Source: Acanthaster planci
Lineage: Eukaryota > Echinodermata > Asteroidea > Valvatida > Acanthasteridae
Length of the DNA: 60,000 bases
Assembly (NCBI RefSeq): GCF_001949145.1
Contig: NW_019091396.1
Coordinates: forward strand, 1,248,788 to 1,308,787
Direction: 5' to 3'
The notes under the pieces were generated by a model. The model saw nothing but the letters and a program-made list of their open reading frames with translations. It did no database searches and had not been told where the DNA came from. The position numbers and the translations under genes are program-made. Of the stretch, positions 25,346 through 37,562 are shown in pieces (position 1 is the first letter of the stretch; each line of letters opens with the position of its first letter).

Positions 25346-28300
25346 CATGAATGGTATGAAATACATGGACTCGTGGTAATGCCCTGTCACTCGGCAAGCA
25401 CTGCACATGCTCAAGTGCCAATGAATATCTTGATCGTCCTCGTCGTCATCATCTGCGAGGCACTGAGGTACAGTGTGTAACACTCGAATCTCCAGAGGCT
25501 AATGGGGATTCATTCCCCAAGACCTCTCTGATTATGCCAATCTCACTATCCACACTGCGCACATACACACAGAGGCATCCATAATGCACATGTGTATTCT
25601 ATTCTGTCGGTGAATGGACTCACCACTCCTGCTTGGAAATGCACCGACACACACTGTTCACTATTCAGCAGAGGTGAGGAACGCAGTTTGACAGGCAAAC
25701 CTAGCTGGCTAGTGTAAACATACCCTACGAACCTGGCACAGTCAGGATGCCTCATTTGAATATGACTGGGGGGGGTGACATAGTGTCAAGTGTCCTTTGT
25801 TACTTCTAACCCAATGTACCAATTATTACATCAAAGTTTGTCATTCCAAGGGCCAGATAAGCCCCTGATTCTATAAAGGGTTCTTCCCCTCAGCCCACAA
25901 TGGAAGAGGCCAAATCATTAAATCAAAGGGCTGGCTTTTACTGTTGTATTGATCTGCAGAATGGGTACTGATACTTCAAGCGGCAGAGCCATCATTTTGT
26001 TTCGGCATGATATACGTGTACACTGAAGAATCTATGTGCGATCCATCTTGTCCAAAACAAACTAATATTTCTGAAGGTAATTCAATCTATTACTTTGGCA
26101 ACTTTGCAATGTTCACATGTACTTAATCAACTGCTCCGTACTGTATGCATGTTACCCCCATTTTGGGCATGAACACAAAACCTGCTGATTCAATTCTATT
26201 TGAATGTGGCAATAGACAAGCGCAGATTTTGTCGGTAAAACCACACTCTGCAAAGGAACGATGTTGACAATACGTATCATCCAATTCAGTGGAATGTCAC
26301 AGTTTAACTGTAACATACACGTCAAAGTGTTCACGTGTGTAACACCTGACACTCAGATCCTACTGAAAAGGTCACTAAAGTTACGTACACGCACATCACA
26401 AATGAAACCAAAGACAAATGTCAAACCCTATTTTTGAACAGTCCAACCAAGTGACCACTGACCATCCTGACTTGATGGCCAGCGACTGACCATCAACACA
26501 GATGACCTCAGCATGGGGACATGTAAACAATGGAACACTAACACTGACAAGTGCCTGTACCTTGCACAACACCAGTGGCAGGTGTAAGCTCCCATGTGGC
26601 ATACAGACTTACAGTATCTGTCATTGTTTTTTTCCAGTGGATGCACACCATGTAAAAATCTCAACAAAATGACATTTCCAACTCTCCAAAAACCAGTGAT
26701 GAATTGCACATACATGTATGGCACATTGTTAAAGCTTCATTGGTTTTGTTTGGAATGCCTTTTTAGTAATGCCATATCAGGTTCCCTGTACATGTACAAT
26801 TTGTCTTGTCTTCACGTCGTACATGAATGTAAACTTCTACGCATATTAAATAATTTGTGCGCAATGAACATTGTGCATTCTAATGTCCACGTCTAAATCA
26901 CAGGAAAGAGAATTTCTTTTTCTGCCACTGTTTTTTTCATGCCTCTCCCCACCAGCAGAAGCACATGATATTATACAATGTTACCACCAAATATGAAAAA
27001 AAATCATTACTGTGAATTTGATTTTCAGTGTTCACAGGACGTTTTTCACATCTCATAGCCTCACCAAAAATGACAGCGCAGGTACAGTACTTCAGTGAAA
27101 AGACCATCAATCATTCATCTCAACACACCAAAAAAAGTCAGATCTGGACATTAATGCACCGCCCTTTGGGCTTTTCTGTAACTGAACAAGAGATCTAACC
27201 AAATGAACAGTCAATTATTACAATAGCTGCATACATGTACAGTCCATGTCATCGGCATGTCAGCCAGAAATGGATGGGTCACCTAAGGACAGAAAAAAGA
27301 GCAACAAAACAGCCCATTCAGAACGATAACAACCCCTGGGGGGGGGAACTGTGGGATCCCCAAACTGGTGATGTATTAAGGCAAACTGCTTAACTCTCTA
27401 TAAGGTACAATAACAGAGACGGGGAAGGGGGTTGTCAGGGGATTACATCCTCTAGGATGGGGCACTTGGCACACCCTGGGCAACAGGAGGGATTGCAATG
27501 TGTTTTACAGTCATAAGCGCTGCTCAGTGTTGGTGTGGTTCGGCAGTATTAGATTTGTTTATCTGCATTCCTACGGAACCCCAACATTATTTTTATTCAA
27601 TCCCTGATTCAAAAACTGAGTAGATACAATGTAGTTACATTTAAAGAGGTTCAGCTCTTTTGTTTGTCATGCCAACGATATACATGTATATGTAAGCAAA
27701 ACTTTGTTTGAATTTCATTCAGAGCTTTTTGCTTTATTTTCAAAGTGCAACTGGCACCACTATAAAACTTAGGCCTGAAGACAGAAAAACAACCATCTGC
27801 AATCATTTGAATCCCTTGAAAGTGTACATCCCTACATGTACGGTGCCGCTGTAGCCTCATGTGGGTCATGTGGTATGAGGGTAAATTTAGGGTAAATTTT
27901 ACGTTGTACACTATGCGTGTTATGTACTGTACACTGTTTAAGGTATCATCTTCTAATGACTTATTACAGGTTTTTCAGGGCAAATATCCACAGTATTAGG
28001 CGGAATGTCAAATTAGGCACTTCAAATGTCAATAGGCCAACCAAATGTCCTCACAACAGGATAAAGCCTCAGCAAAAGTCCACCTACATGTAGCCATGTC
28101 AATATCACAATACAAAATTCAAATGTCAATAGGGAAATCAAATATTGACATTAAGAAAATTGTTATGTAACCAAGTGGCCACTGGTGAATAACTTCACTG
28201 ACAGGTGCATCAAATACAGCATTTGTCATTCAAATATCCCAAGCAAACGTTAGGTAGCTATCGTGTTGAAGACTCTAGAAGGTGAGCACAACATGCCGTA

Positions 28301-28609
28301 CCAGAAGATTCCCAAAGCTGAAAAGCAGTGACTTTACGATGCCTATGACTGTGATGAGGCAGCAGGGCATTTTCATGTGAGCTCATCACCTCAAATCTTG
28401 TGAGGACTTACGTACATGTAAATGAAGTGAAATTTTTCCAGAATAATATTTCATTTTCAACCTTCAGCTGACAGCATCGCCTCACTTTTGACATTTGTCC
28501 ATGTCAAAGCCTTAACTTAAACCCAACATGTCTATGTAACATTTCATTTAAAATAATTTTAAAGTGAATATGTCATGAGCATAACTACATGTATGTACAT
28601 GTATGCATG

Positions 28610-28711
28610 TAAAAGGCATTGACGTGTGAATCAACGTGTGCGCACGCACTCCATTCGTTTGCTTGACACTCCAAGGCTCAAGATGACGTCACACTTCAGT
28701 ACTCGACATTA
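28610..28711 (+). repeat. Dispersed repeat, copy A
   Basis: It begins TAAAAGGCATT and ends with GATGACGTCACACTTCA and an AGTACTC word. The copy at 54949-55048 shows the same order of words with moderate divergence (TAAAAGGCATT, CGCACTCATTTGC, GATGATGTCACACTTCA, AGTACTC). Copy A carries a perfect CRE palindrome, TGACGTCA, at 28683-28690, which is altered to TGATGTCA in copy B. Confidence 0.65.
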
Positions 28712-28744
28712 AGTGCGCGACAACAAACACTCCCTTAATACCTG

Positions 28745-29020
28745 TAGATCATGTACATGTACATGGACTTGTTGCAACATGTACATGTACAAAAGTCGTA
28801 CAAATGTACATGCCCATGAACTGTACACACATGTACACATACAGAACCGGTACATTGTACATGGACATGTACCGTACCTGTACCACCGATTTCTCAGCAA
28901 TGTCAACTGACAAGTCAATTAACATTCGTGAATGTACCGGTACATGTACATACACCTCTATGATACCAACACTTTTTTTCAGATCTCATGCTGCAGAGTT
29001 ACATGTACATGTATGTACCG
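28745..29020. repeat. Dense TACATGTA/TACCGGTA cluster
   Basis: ATGTACATGTACATG and its variants, together with ACCGGTACA, recur every few tens of bases across this stretch. The cluster produces overlapping Met/Tyr/His/Thr/Cys-rich open frames on both strands, which are not genes. Confidence 0.7.
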
Positions 29021-29926
29021 TACCATACTGCCCAGAACAGTTTTACTCAATACCATTTTGAGTTTCTTCATTCAACGAGCGGTGGCCATGCAAAGCCAAA
29101 ACAAACGAGAACTGTAGTTAAATTGTATGAATCTTCCAAGTACCCGTAGGTATTCAAATTGAATGCAGGCACATTGTATCCTGCTCAGGCAGCCTGGTCT
29201 GCATGTTGTCTTGTCTACCTGGATTCCCAAAGCACTGGAAAAGTGATTCCGAGATGGTCTGATTATGGAGAGACTTCGCCCCAAGGGGGTACATGTACAT
29301 CGCACATAAATCCAGACACCCTGTTAGTGCTAGTAAACCTGAGTATGGTACACCTGTACACTCATTTCATCACTGTCAGATATTACAGGCTGACATTAAA
29401 GCTACCACATGCCATCAAATGTACACTGCTTGTCTCTCCCATAAAAATCCTTGTGTAATGTGCATACATATGTGTACATTTGCATGTACCGTATATGTAC
29501 CGATACATGTTAGCAAAGGAAATCTGTGCATTATACGAATACCAAGAGGGGTCTGCACTGACTAGGAAGTGACAGAAAGTTTGTGAACTTGTACTTCAAA
29601 TTGGCATACAAATTCACAATTCTGAATTTGATGTAAAGTGACTTATCTTCATCTTGATAGTTTATGCCATAAAACCATCCAGTATCAACCCCAGTACATG
29701 TGCGTGCACACTCACTGATCAATCTTGACAGCTTAAGTAGATGCCCTGCCAAAAAAAATACACTCAATTTCCATCCCTGGTGCCATTTGCAATCATTTCC
29801 AGACTTTGAAATTCCCAAATTGGGAAATTAGTCATGTGCCTTACATTTAGGAAATAATGGAAAAGGATGGAGACAAACATGATGAAATGCAAAAGTACTT
29901 CAAGGAAAATAACAATCAGAAATTAT

Positions 29927-30031
29927 CCAGCAGAGGGCGCCACAACAGATTTCCATACACCTACATGTGTAGTAAAGAAACCAGATGAGAAGCTTCACAA
30001 GAGACACTGCAATGGCAAACAGCGCCCTCTT
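29927..30031. promoter_or_regulatory. Pair of inverted CTCF-like motifs
   Basis: CCAGCAGAGGGCGCC at 29927-29941 is an excellent match to the core CTCF consensus known from bilaterians. About 80 bp on, AGCGCCCTCT at 30021-30030 gives the same core in the opposite orientation. The two share the inverted word AGAGGGCGC. The pair could be an insulator or loop anchor inside the giant intron, or simply the terminal inverted repeats of a small element. Confidence 0.45.
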
Positions 30032-30316
30032 TAGACAGCAAAGCGATGTTCTATTATTTTGTATGATATTCTTTTCAGTTTTGGTCCTACCGGTAGTTAA
30101 TATTTGGCATGCCTATACTTCAATCTGTCATGGAGAGAAGAAGAATGTACTCAACTTTTGTAAATGTATAGAAACATGTTCCCTGTTTAAAATTTTGAAC
30201 AATTCTGAGTCTCTTTTAAAAAGTTTTACAGAGGCAAGGCAGGGATCTCTACATGTATCAAAGGTACATGTACCTTGACCATGTCATACTCTAGATGTAC
30301 ATGTACACATGTGCTC

Positions 30317-30634
30317 GGCAAAAGGGCGTACATGTAAGCTTGCTTACACCCTTTTGCCAGGAAGCATAATCACAGCAGAAAAACTGTTCCCTGGCAAAAT
30401 GGCGTAGGAAACACACTCTCTTTATTTAGTCAAAATGGATAAAATTTACTACAAAATCAACACAGGCTGTACAAAAAGCAACCACTGAACAACTTATTAA
30501 ACGACTTGGGAAATTTATTTGTAATCTTTTTGTGAAGAAATCTTTATATTTCATTGAAATAAAACAGCTGCATACATACATCCTTTTGCCAGGAAAAGTT
30601 TTTTAAATTGATCATGCTTCCCAGCAAAAGGGCC
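30317..30634. repeat. Inverted-repeat element built from GGCAAAAGGG words
   Basis: GGCAAAAGGG at 30317-30326 pairs with CCCTTTTGCC at 30349-30358. The related words GGCAAAATGG (near 30394), CCTTTTGCCAGGAA (near 30582) and CCCAGCAAAAGGGC (30621-30634) follow. CCAGGAAGCAT near 30357 is inverted as ATGCTTCCCAG near 30615. This looks like a compound or nested fold-back element without coding capacity. Confidence 0.5.
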
Positions 30635-30712
30635 TAGGCACTTATGTCCTTCTTCCAGGCACACGAAGATGAGCTGGTATGTTCCTTCATCATCAAACTA
30701 CACGTACCACCA

Positions 30713-30964
30713 GGGCCCAATTTCACGGCACTGCTTACTGGGAAATTCCTCACATATGATTTCCATTCTGCGCTAACCATGCAAGCAGAAAAATTCTGCA
30801 CCAACCTTTTAAGCACAGAATCCTTAGGTACAGAATGTACACATGCGCATAAGCCAAAATTCCTCGCTAACCTGTGAAATACATTTGCCGTAGGCACAGA
30901 ATTTTCTGCTACGGTTAGCACCGATTTTTCACTTGCGGTAAACAGCGCCATGAAATTGGGCCCC
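30713..30964. mobile_element. MITE with GGGCCCAATTTCA terminal inverted repeats
   Basis: The left end reads GGGCCCAATTTCACGGCACT. The reverse complement of the right end reads GGGCCCAATTTCATGGCGCT, so 18 of 20 positions agree. The interior of about 200 bp carries inverted GCACAGAATT words and no transposase. From memory, ends of the type GGGCCCAATTTCAT occur on small DNA elements in several invertebrate deuterostomes; the superfamily is not assigned here. The minus-strand open frame across it is an accident of the repeat. Confidence 0.72.
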
Positions 30965-31240
30965 GATAATGTATCAAAGATGTAGAGGAAAATACATTAG
31001 GGAGAGAATTTTGTAGAAACTCACTAATTAAAAATCATTTTGGAAGCAACACACACTTCCAAAAACAACAACATGTAGTCATTCTTTTTTCCTCCTTTTT
31101 AGAGAAACATTTCACAATTTATGAATTTAGTTTGAGGGATTCAATGTGACATCATTACAACAAAATTGAAACCAAAAAAAAAAACCAACCAGACCTGTAG
31201 GAGTTGGAGCTACTGAGCATCCGGCCAATATGCATGTTAT

Positions 31241-31527
31241 CCTGGGCGCAATTTCGTAGGGTTGCATAATGCACAGCAGAAAGGTTGCGCTACACTATAA
31301 CAGTAAACTTTCGCCAGCTTAAGCGCTACAGTATATCACAGTCAGATTGTACTGCCGCTTACGCATGCATGCAGCTTTCTTTGGTTACCGGTACGTCATG
31401 GTTTTAAGTAAATTCTGCTGCTGAAGTTAGTGAGCTGTCTTGTGTGCTTACTCCTTAAATTGTCTACGAAATAGATGGCGCAACTTCCATTTGCTGGGCT
31501 TTGCAACCCTACAAAGTTGGGCCCTGG
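31241..31527. mobile_element. MITE with 26-bp terminal inverted repeats
   Basis: The left end at 31241-31266 is CCTGGGCGCAATTTCGTAGG followed by GTTGCA. The reverse complement of 31502-31527 is CCAGGGCCCAACTTTGTAGG followed by GTTGCA, matching at 22 of 26 positions. The element is about 287 bp, has no coding frame, and lies about 280 bp from the similarly built element at 30713-30964. Confidence 0.68.
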
Positions 31528-34500
31528 ACTCACCGGTGTTACTGTGACAGAAACACACTGTACTCATAAATGTCCACATTGCACATGTACACAGATGTAA
31601 GTGCATTCAGCTTCATGCAGGAATATACATATACACATACAGGTACGCTACTACGGAATATCCTTCCCCTCCCCTAACAAAAAACCTCCCTCTGACACAG
31701 GCCAAGCCAATAAAGGAGGGCTCCATAGTGGGATAAGTCCATCTGTGAACCCATCTACAAGAGTTCCTCGCATGCAGAAGTGACGTCCCGATAAATAGTG
31801 CCGTAATACATCCCACGGTCTGTCAACACAGCCCAGCCTTCGCACTGGGCTCTGAACTCAGAACCTGAGCTGTTAACGGTCAATTGAATTCTATTTAAGA
31901 CATGTGAGTCACCCACCCCTGAAGATGTGTAGCGAGGATATGGGATCCACGTTAAAGGTGGAGTGAGGAAATTACGGGAAATCTTGTAATTTTCTCCAAA
32001 CGGATTATGTTGTTAAGACGGGGCACAAAAGGCCATGTCTTGAATTAAGGCTATCTCCATGTCAACAAAGATGACGAACGCATAAAAGTGAATAATATGC
32101 ACACCTCAGTACACAAAAACTTTAGTGAGTAAGGTTGATCGTCCACCCCCTGCCCTTCACAGACTCCACCCCTCACGGGTAGTTTCTTTTTAAGTCCTGA
32201 CACATCACTGTTTGATCAGTCTGGACAGGATAGGGATGTGCAGACAAGGACAGTGTTCAGACTATCCAATCTGATTTGTCACAGGCTTACTTAATCCAAA
32301 ACAGGCTTGCATTTAGATGAGGGGGAGGCTAATCCTATACATGGGCCTGGTGATCCAGCTTATCTTTGAGGCAGAAATGGAGGCGTACCAGCAGGCGGCC
32401 CAAGCCAACATTACCAATGAGGAACATGGCCTTGAGTTGGGGTACATTTCAGTTACAATGAACAGGCCTTGGTCCTCCCCCCTGTTTTTTTTTCAAACCA
32501 CACCCAATGGTTCTGTTTATCTTGACACTCTGGAGTAGCCAAACAGAAAAAAAATTATTCAGACAAGGAAACGCACCAGTATACCAACCTGAATTTATTC
32601 TTACATAGGCCAATTACATGAACATGTATCAGCGTCACTTTCCACTACTCCAATTCATCTCCAGATTTGGCTTCACTTTTTTTTTTTTTGGACTCCAGAA
32701 CTCTGAACTAGTTGGCTCGATAACAAGAAACATGTAGCAACTGGAACATTGAATTATGTGACATCGACCCGAATACTGAAGTACAAGTACATGTATTTTT
32801 TATTGACTCGGGTCTTTCAGGCCTGCAAGCTGGTATCGATTTCAGAAATGAGGCCTCTAAGACTGATACGAAGCTGAGTATTGGAAAAAAATGGCCCAGG
32901 GGTTACAGCAAAATACCAGCAAAACGAGCACATACGTGTAGCGCACTGTTCATGTAAGCATTTAAGCACCAGGTTGGAACCAGTAGATGCCCACTAGGCA
33001 ATACACATTATCAACTGTCATACTATTCATACACCAACTGGTATGGGTGCATAAATTGCACAAGCAACATGCATCTGTTCTACGAAACACTTTTTCAATA
33101 TGTCTCGACCCATCAGCATATAAACAGAACACCAGCAATCCAGTTCTCAAATCTAGATGAAGTGCATAACCAAAACTCAATCACTTCGGGTCTGGTGATC
33201 CAGATGACCGTACAAATTGTGAGCCGGAGGGCCTGTTTGGTTGTATGAATGGTGGGTAGCATGTGGGGGTGAGCACAGCACGTAAACAGCTTCCAGCTAC
33301 ACAGGCCTGGATGCCCCTACGTTCATACACACGTACAGCCCAGGTATTGATCCCAATTAATTTGAACCTCCCTCTTCCTATTCATTCACTGATATATATG
33401 TTTTTTTTTTCAATGCGCTTGGCAGAATATTAAATTTCACCTGCTCGAAGCTATGTCAACATATCCATTTCCACTCTACAAGTACATGTACATGCTGTGT
33501 CTGGGTTTAACATTTTTCTCAACTTGACTGTAAAAAGTCTGTCCTGCATACCACCAGGGGTAGACTGGTTGAGACTCTGTGGGTGGTTCAGAACATGGAA
33601 GGATGACTTACATGTACCATTACATGTATTAAGAGTGATTTGTTGAATTTAGCACATTGCAACTCATTGTTTGTACGAGTACCCCACTTCCGTCACTATT
33701 ATACTGTGCTGTTAATTGTTCATTAGTTGCATATGGTACTGTTTGACTCATTCACTTGTGACCTGTACAACAAGAAAACAGGAAACATTGTCAATTGCAA
33801 ATGGTGTCAACATTTTGTCAATGCGTACGTCAAAGAAAATGCATAAACCGAAGCTAGGCAGTTAATGCTCTTTTTTCAGAATGTGCACACAGCAGTAAAA
33901 ATTGTATTAGCGTCAAAAAATTCCTTCCACTTGATTTGCCCCTGTACACAGACACGTGGGAAATTTGACTAATTTTGACTGATATGACAACTCTGTCAAG
34001 AATGTATCTTTGCATAGGAGGGTTAATGACCCACATCCTGGTGTGCATCGATACATACACATTTTTCAACATCATCCTTCATGTAAGTACTTATACATGT
34101 GCCGTAGGTAGGCCTTCATGTACCGCCGACTACCAGGTACATACACAAGTTCTGATAACATACATACTTAACAGAGCAGACAGCCATAAGAAATGAGACT
34201 TGTTCCCCCTTTCATGCGGTGATATATGTACTGCATCACCTTTTACATTTCACAAAAATGTACACAGCCATGGGGGGGGCATTTTTGTTTTTATGCAAGT
34301 GCATGTCTTAAAAAGAAACAAACAGACTCTGGACAAGGTTGTGCAATGCAATCACTGGTACGTATGGGAACTCTGAAATTAAAGAGTTAGTGTATTCAAG
34401 CCAATGTGAATGTTTGCCTGAACTGTACAAGGCTGCCAGGCAGCAGACGAATGTTTGGCCTATCTGTTGATGGAGCAAAATTTACCCTGGACAAACATTC

Positions 34501-37019
34501 AGTAGTGACACACAGTAAACCGGGATGGTAGCATTTTAATGGCAACTAGATGGTAAAGAGAAGACTTCTCCTTTATATTTTTGGCCAATTCCTACATGTA
34601 ACTTGGTATTTTGTGGAACTTTGTACCACGAGGTACGGTACATGCACTGAACAATGAACATACATGTAGATGTACATGTACATGTACACCAGCCCTGTGT
34701 GTCCAAAAGCCTACTAAATACATGTACATACCAATAATATCATTGCACAAACCATTTAACATCTTCAATAGTGATGACATCATGTTCTTGTTATTTTGGT
34801 AATCGAGCAGCCACATGACCCGCAGCTACATATACAATGGAGTACAGGAATATGCCGTACCTAACGGTTGATGCATGTCTTTCTAATGTTTCTGAAGCTA
34901 CTTCCAAATCCCATTAAAAACAATGAACAGTGTGAATCATGAACCTGGTGTAATCCGATCTACTCTTTTCTCTTTGCATTAGGATTGGGGTTATCAGTCC
35001 AGTGTTTGCGGGATTTTTTGCATGACTCATCATTAACATATTATGAATAGTCTTCCTACAACTCAGGCCAGGACTTGGCACGTGAGTGACAGCAAAGAAT
35101 AAGGGGGTTTACCAAGGGATGCTGTAGAAGTCCTCCTTGGTTTAATACACTCACAGGCCGTCGCTAGACCATTTTGAATGGTCATGTACAACAAGTGTAC
35201 TGTAGTCTGGTTCCCTAGCAAGACACATGTACCTGACTTTTTTGTTATTTTGCCAACAAACCATGATTTTGCCAACAAAAGTAACTTATGGGGGGTGTGA
35301 CACCCCCAACACCCCCCTCCCTCTAGCGGCACCCGTGAATACACTGCTAAGTACACGTACATGTACACATTTATGTACATGCAGTGTACTTGGCACAGTC
35401 ACATGTGCTTGATCATTATGAACATCTTCCAATGTTTGAGGTAAGGTTAAAGGGTGTATGCAAAAGAAACATTTCACAACAACCCTTTTGCTGATCAAGA
35501 GAGGCCAGTAAACAGAATCTTAGAGAAAGATTCTAGTAGTAACGAAACATCAGGCTATCTTTTCCATACATGCAGGTCACAGCAGTTCTTGAATTTTACC
35601 TTTCTGCCAGCCTCATACCAGTAATAAGTTACTCTAAAATTTGCCGATGAGAAAAGCACATTTTATGAGAATGTGAATACAGATTACAAAACCAACTGAC
35701 CCTTGCCACGTGACTCTATCTACATGTACCATTTGATTCTACGCAACACAAGTGACTTCAGTTGTTACAATGTTCCTAACTGATGCCGAACTATCCTAGA
35801 AAGCGGCAAACTGCTTAATTAAATACTGTAATGTACAAGTGCATACATGTACATGTGCAAGTACATGTACTCCATGCCCACACTACCTAAAATGATACAT
35901 GTATCTGTACATGTATCTGAGTTGTCTTACACACTCTAGGAATATGCCACAAAAATGCTCACCTGTTTTGACTGTCAACACATACATGTCCATACATGCA
36001 TGTACGTGTGAAGCTGGGCACGATTCCAACATCACATGAATTACTGCAACAATTTCAATGAAACTCAGGGGAAAATACAGCAGATTGGAACATTGCAAAA
36101 TTTTGGACGAGTGTACTACCCACCAGGAAAATGGGACGGTGGCAATCCCAGAGGGCAGATCAAGGATTTTTAACTGCCTATTTCAACATGGAACTGGAAG
36201 TTATGTAATGTACATGTACCCCGGCCAGTAGGCTTCCCCGACCCCCCCCCAAAAAATGACAATGAGCAAGGGGGTTGACCCCTTAACCCCTGGCCCCCTA
36301 TCCACGCCTGAATCTCAATCTGGATCCAACATGTACGACTTCCCAAAATAGACTCCTTGGTAAAATCACACAATCCTGTAAAGGAGAAAAATGGATCAAA
36401 AGGATGAGATGCAGACATCGAAAGAGATGCGCTGCCACCATAAATTAGATTGGACAATTCAATAGGATTAAAAGATGGGATTCCAAACTACCGACATACG
36501 CTGTATGCGTACCAAAAATGTGGGGGATGCTGTTTGAAGTCTATTCACGCATTCAGGTTGTGGCAAGCTGAATTATGATTAACCAAGAGTACTACATGCG
36601 CTATACATGTACCGGTACATTTTATGTACATGTATACATACACAAAACGTGTAGCACATGCATGCAGCTATGGGTGTTATTATAAGTACTGTATACATGT
36701 CCATGTAACTGTGAAATATGCGCAATGTATGGTGTGGCGCGTTTATAAAAGGTGTGACAGCCATTCTTGAGTCAGGCTGCACATCTGCTCCCTTGGTACC
36801 AAACACATAAACGGGTAATAAGGGTGTGAATACACATCAGTAGTATACATGTACATGAACAATGTAGATGTAGACACATGTACATGTACAGGGCATGTTC
36901 TGTTACACCACACCATATTTATGATACAGCGTTCTATTAAAATAGTCCTCAATCCTCAAACCAGAGGATTCAGGACAGGCAGCCTTGGCAGGGTGTTAAT
37001 TTCCATGTGCTTGTAGTTG

Positions 37020-37235
37020 GTGTCAGCTACGGTACATGCTATGTGCATCTGTTTGTACAATGTACATATCATCTTAAGTACACGTACCGGTATCGATACA
37101 ATATACCAGGAAACATATACCTGTGTATATGTACATGTGTGTATACATGTGAACATTCACATCATGTGCATGTACACATCATACACATACACGTACACTG
37201 TACCTATATGTACTTGTATGCACATAAAATGTACA
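37020..37235. repeat. Dense TACATGTA/GTATACATG cluster
   Basis: A run of alternating purine-pyrimidine words such as GTATATGTACATGTGTGTA and ACATACACGTACACTGTA. It has potential for cruciforms or Z-like structure. Open frames in it are low-complexity Tyr/Thr/Cys/His strings. Confidence 0.65.
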
Positions 37236-37309
37236 TAGTTTGTACCTGTGGGGCACTAGACAAGGAATATGCAAATGTACAGGTAATGTACTGGTGCAGC
37301 ACATAGTAT

Positions 37310-37562
37310 GTGCAGGTTGGGGGGTTGGTTTTCTTGGAAAATCTAGCTAAACATCAAAATATTCAGGTACGGTACATGCTCCGGTACATGTAGATACAGT
37401 ACATGTACACGCACATGTTTGGTTTTGTACATGTATGTTTATGTGCAGGTTTAGGAGGGAGGTTTGGTTTTCTTCGAAAGTCTGGCTGAACAGCAACATA
37501 CATGTATTCAGGTACGGTACATGTACCGGTAGATACACGTACCATGTACATGTTTGGTTTTT
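37310..37562 (+). repeat. Two-copy direct duplication, about 130-bp unit
   Basis: Copy one (37310-37435) and copy two (37441-37562) share, in order: GTGCAGGTT, GTTGGTTTTCTT or GTTTGGTTTTCTT, TCTAGCTAAACA or TCTGGCTGAACA, ATTCAGGTACGGTACATG, and ACATGTTTGGTTTT. The copies differ at many positions, so the duplication is not recent. Confidence 0.7.

Noticed and set aside
28709-29061. Overlapping Met/Tyr/His/Thr/Cys-rich open frames on both strands
   Set aside because: They are translations of the TACATGTA/TACCGGTA cluster, which has few stop codons in some frames.
30634-30951. 105-codon minus-strand frame with repeated SVLTVAENSVPTA-like text
   Set aside because: It is the reading of the inverted-end element at 30713-30964 and its internal GCACAGAATT words.
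32317-32538. 73-codon plus-strand frame with an acidic, Gln-rich middle (EAEMEAYQQAAQANITNEE)
   Set aside because: Composition looks mildly protein-like, but no family is recognised, there are no convincing flanking splice signals and it ends in low-complexity sequence.
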